Below, piece after piece: positions 58,482 through 64,000 of a DNA stretch of 64,000 nucleotides. The DNA comes from Rhodamnia argentea (taxonomy: Eukaryota; Streptophyta; Magnoliopsida; Myrtales; Myrtaceae). Positions within the stretch are counted from its first letter, which is position 1. Each line of letters opens with the position of its first letter. The stretch spans positions 3,968,001 through 4,032,000 of the forward strand of contig NC_063156.1 in the NCBI RefSeq assembly GCF_020921035.1, in the 5' to 3' direction. Under the pieces are notes generated by a model. It was not told the DNA's origin and did not search any database. It worked only from the letters and a program-made list of their open reading frames with translations. The position numbers and the translations under genes were made by a program.

Positions 58482-59705
58482 TTAATTCAATCTGTAGGTT
58501 CCACTCTCTTTCTCAGAACTGCCAATCAGTCCCTCTCTCCTCATCTTCTCTTCCTTGGACTTCCTGCAGAAGATCACCCAGCTATTGACCTCTAACGCTA
58601 TGCAGGCACCGATCAGAGTGGACAGGCACAGACAGTAGCTCAGCTTCTCGTAGGACCTGCCTAAGCCCATCGCTTCAAATCCTTGGAAGACATTCACCAC
58701 TCCTACCACCACACAAGCATACCCGACCAAGTGGTGGTATGATTTCCAGTACTTCCTGAACTGGTTCGTGGCCCGGGGCCTGAAAAGAAGCGCCAGCGTC
58801 TGGAGTGCGCCGAGGCAAAATGCCGCGAACCCGAGCTTCCGGTGGAGCCCGTAAACCACTCCCGGGGACAGTTCCCCGAGCCTAATCCCGATGCCGAACC
58901 CGACGGTTCCAAGGAAGAAGGCGGACAGTTGTATGCCGGCATGAGCATAGAACCACGTGGGTCCTAGCGCCTGCACGTGCCTCAGGTACCGGGCGATCAC
59001 CGCTCCGGCAGGGAGAAGGATTCCCCAGGTGATGGCGTTTATGATCCCGTGAACCGTCTTTAGAGTTCCGATGTTGCTGCGCTGAGAAGCGGCCGATCCC
59101 GACAGGACATCGATGGTGGCGATGGATGAGAGGTCGTTCTCGGTGGTCGGATGAATGGTTGGTGAATAGCCTTGAACGTATAGTCCCCGGTTCCAAACGA
59201 AATGGATTCTGGTCTTGTTCGGAGTAAGCTTTAGTGTGACGTAAATTTGAATTTGAGCTCCATTGTGGACCGTGGCCAGTTTCCCGCCGTAGAGCGTGGC
59301 AGAAGACGACAAGAGGTGGACATCGTCGAGCGGGCGAGAAAGAAGCGGCGCCTTTTGGAGCTTAACCGTTGGGTCCAGGATGAACGGGAGGAGCACAATC
59401 TGGCCCGAGTTTGGGTCTGGGAAGGCAATGAGCGCGCGAGTGCCGGTCATCTCGGCAGAGGTGGGATTGATCCCCCACCCGACCCAACCGGATGGGGAAA
59501 TGAAGGTGCCGAAGAAGGCGAGGTCAAGCGTGGCGTTGCGGGCGTGGAAGGTCCAAGCCAGGGAGGCTTGCTGGGTGGGGAGGGAGGTGCATTTCTGAAA
59601 CGACTTGGCCAGCGTTGCGGTGGTGCAGTGAGCGGAGGAGGCGAGTTCAGGACAGGAGGCCAGGAGGAGGGAGAGGAAGATCAGGTGATGGATTGCCATG
59701 GCCAT
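58482..59705 (-). CDS. Cytochrome b561 and DOMON domain membrane protein, intronless, 407 residues
   Basis: Residues 1-26 are a signal peptide (MAMAIHHLIFLSLLLASCPE). Residues ~45-170 form a DOMON domain (LAWTFHARNATLDLAFFG; GWVGWGINP). From ~205 a cytochrome b561 core with about five membrane helices follows. Its four expected haem-ligand histidines are visible in KTVHGIINAITWG, WFYAHAGIQLS, VYGLHRKLGFA and YHHLVGYACVV. These proteins pass electrons, usually from ascorbate, across the plasma membrane to apoplastic acceptors or iron. An in-frame ATG at 59855 would add 50 unconserved residues ahead of the signal peptide, so I use the start at 59705. It is probably the counterpart of Arabidopsis At3g07570 (recalled). 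The short, Lys/Glu-rich cytosolic tail ends ESGTYRLN. Confidence 0.93.
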   Translation of the reverse strand: MAMAIHHLIFLSLLLASCPELASSAHCTTATLAKSFQKCTSLPTQQASLAWTFHARNATLDLAFFGTFISPSGWVGWGINPTSAEMTGTRALIAFPDPNSGQIVLLPFILDPTVKLQKAPLLSRPLDDVHLLSSSATLYGGKLATVHNGAQIQIYVTLKLTPNKTRIHFVWNRGLYVQGYSPTIHPTTENDLSSIATIDVLSGSAASQRSNIGTLKTVHGIINAITWGILLPAGAVIARYLRHVQALGPTWFYAHAGIQLSAFFLGTVGFGIGIRLGELSPGVVYGLHRKLGFAAFCLGALQTLALLFRPRATNQFRKYWKSYHHLVGYACVVVGVVNVFQGFEAMGLGRSYEKLSYCLCLSTLIGACIALEVNSWVIFCRKSKEEKMRREGLIGSSEKESGTYRLN

Positions 59706-63356
<3,651 letters not shown>

Positions 63357-64000
63357 GAGAGGACGAATGTGGTTGCCCTTCTTAATTAGCCATGAGCAGT
63401 TATCTTCAGTTGGGAGAGTGTTGCTAACGTGCACAATGATCGGCGCCTTAAAGAGTTGAACGGACAAAGTACAGTTTGTACTACATCGCATTTTCTCCCA
63501 CTTTGTCTACATAGCAATAACAATTGGCACGCCCCGAAGATTTCTGTTTATCTCTTCATTGATTAGTTTAGAGGCAAAATAGCAAAGCATGGCAATATCT
63601 TTTCAGCTACATCGAGGGCCAATCGAGCATTACAGCAACAAGCAAGATGAGAGTTGAGTCAGAAATGCCCTCATGAGGAAGGCTGGCTGGTTCACTCTTA
63701 ACCAGATCCCTCTGGGTAACTGAGTTCGGTATTGAGAATAGGTTCTTACATTGCCTTCAATTATAAGAAACCTCGACATAAGCTCTAGATGTAGATTGAA
63801 AATTGGGGAAGTTCATGAGTACGGCTATTAGTTTGGAATGCTGCTGACTTTCTAAATTAGTGTTAGCATCAAGTGAAAACGATGCAGAGAAAGGCGGTGT
63901 GCTGTTGCCTGGTCTAGTTTTGCTTAGTTCTTGAGTAGCATTCTCGTGATTATTCCCAATGGGGAGTTACAAATGGTATTTCACGACTTGTGAAGCGAGA
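63357..64000. other. 3' flank of the NAT9-like gene
   Basis: Probably 3' UTR, then spacer. No further gene was seen before the window ends. Confidence 0.4.

Overview
This window is nuclear DNA of a flowering plant, almost certainly a eudicot. The signs are short GT-AG introns, land-plant gene families (X8, FAS1 and P-class PPR proteins, a CCCH+RRM protein, CYB561-DOMON), (CT)n/(GA)n tracts in leaders and introns, an L1-type LINE and several inverted-repeat DNA elements. The repeat style loosely recalls Myrtaceae, but I cannot place the family from sequence alone.

Layout. 0-7 kb: an X8-domain secreted protein (minus) lies head-to-head with a FAS1 secreted protein (plus), followed by a four-exon GCIP/cyclin-D1-binding-protein-like gene (minus). 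7-24 kb: an inverted-repeat element, a small unknown protein (minus), a 919-residue mitochondrial-type PPR gene (minus), a decayed LINE, a doubtful gene fragment, and a 125-residue SAM-domain gene (minus, three coding exons). 24-35 kb: AT-rich, gene-poor DNA holding a hAT-like element with clear ends and target duplication, a 1.1 kb terminal-inverted-repeat element, and a GC-rich patch with ABRE/RY-like motifs. 35-43 kb: a seven-exon CCCH zinc-finger/RRM gene and an intronless ESS-2/DGCR14 splicing-factor gene (both plus). 43-58 kb: mostly repeats, a four-unit tandem array just upstream of a two-RRM hnRNP-like gene, and a probable 3.46 kb intron in that gene's 3' UTR. 58-64 kb: a CYB561-DOMON membrane redox gene (minus) and a six-exon N-acetyltransferase-9-like gene (plus).

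I rebuilt exon structures by hand from splice signals and reading-frame phase. In every multi-exon gene the exon lengths sum to a whole number of codons. From memory, the SAM, ESS-2, two-RRM and CYB561-DOMON genes resemble Arabidopsis loci from one part of chromosome 3 (At3g07570 to At3g07810), which suggests conserved gene order. The genes do not form one pathway. Several act in RNA biology (PPR, CCCH/RRM, ESS-2, two-RRM protein), and two encode wall or secreted proteins (X8, FAS1).

I found no LTR retroelement, virus-like element, CRISPR array, tRNA or rRNA gene. The most interesting signals are CT-repeat tracts lying just downstream of weak 5' splice sites in three unrelated genes, the long 3'-UTR intron placed two bases after a stop codon, a five-codon upstream reading frame in strong context before the CCCH gene, and the tandem array next to the two-RRM gene promoter.
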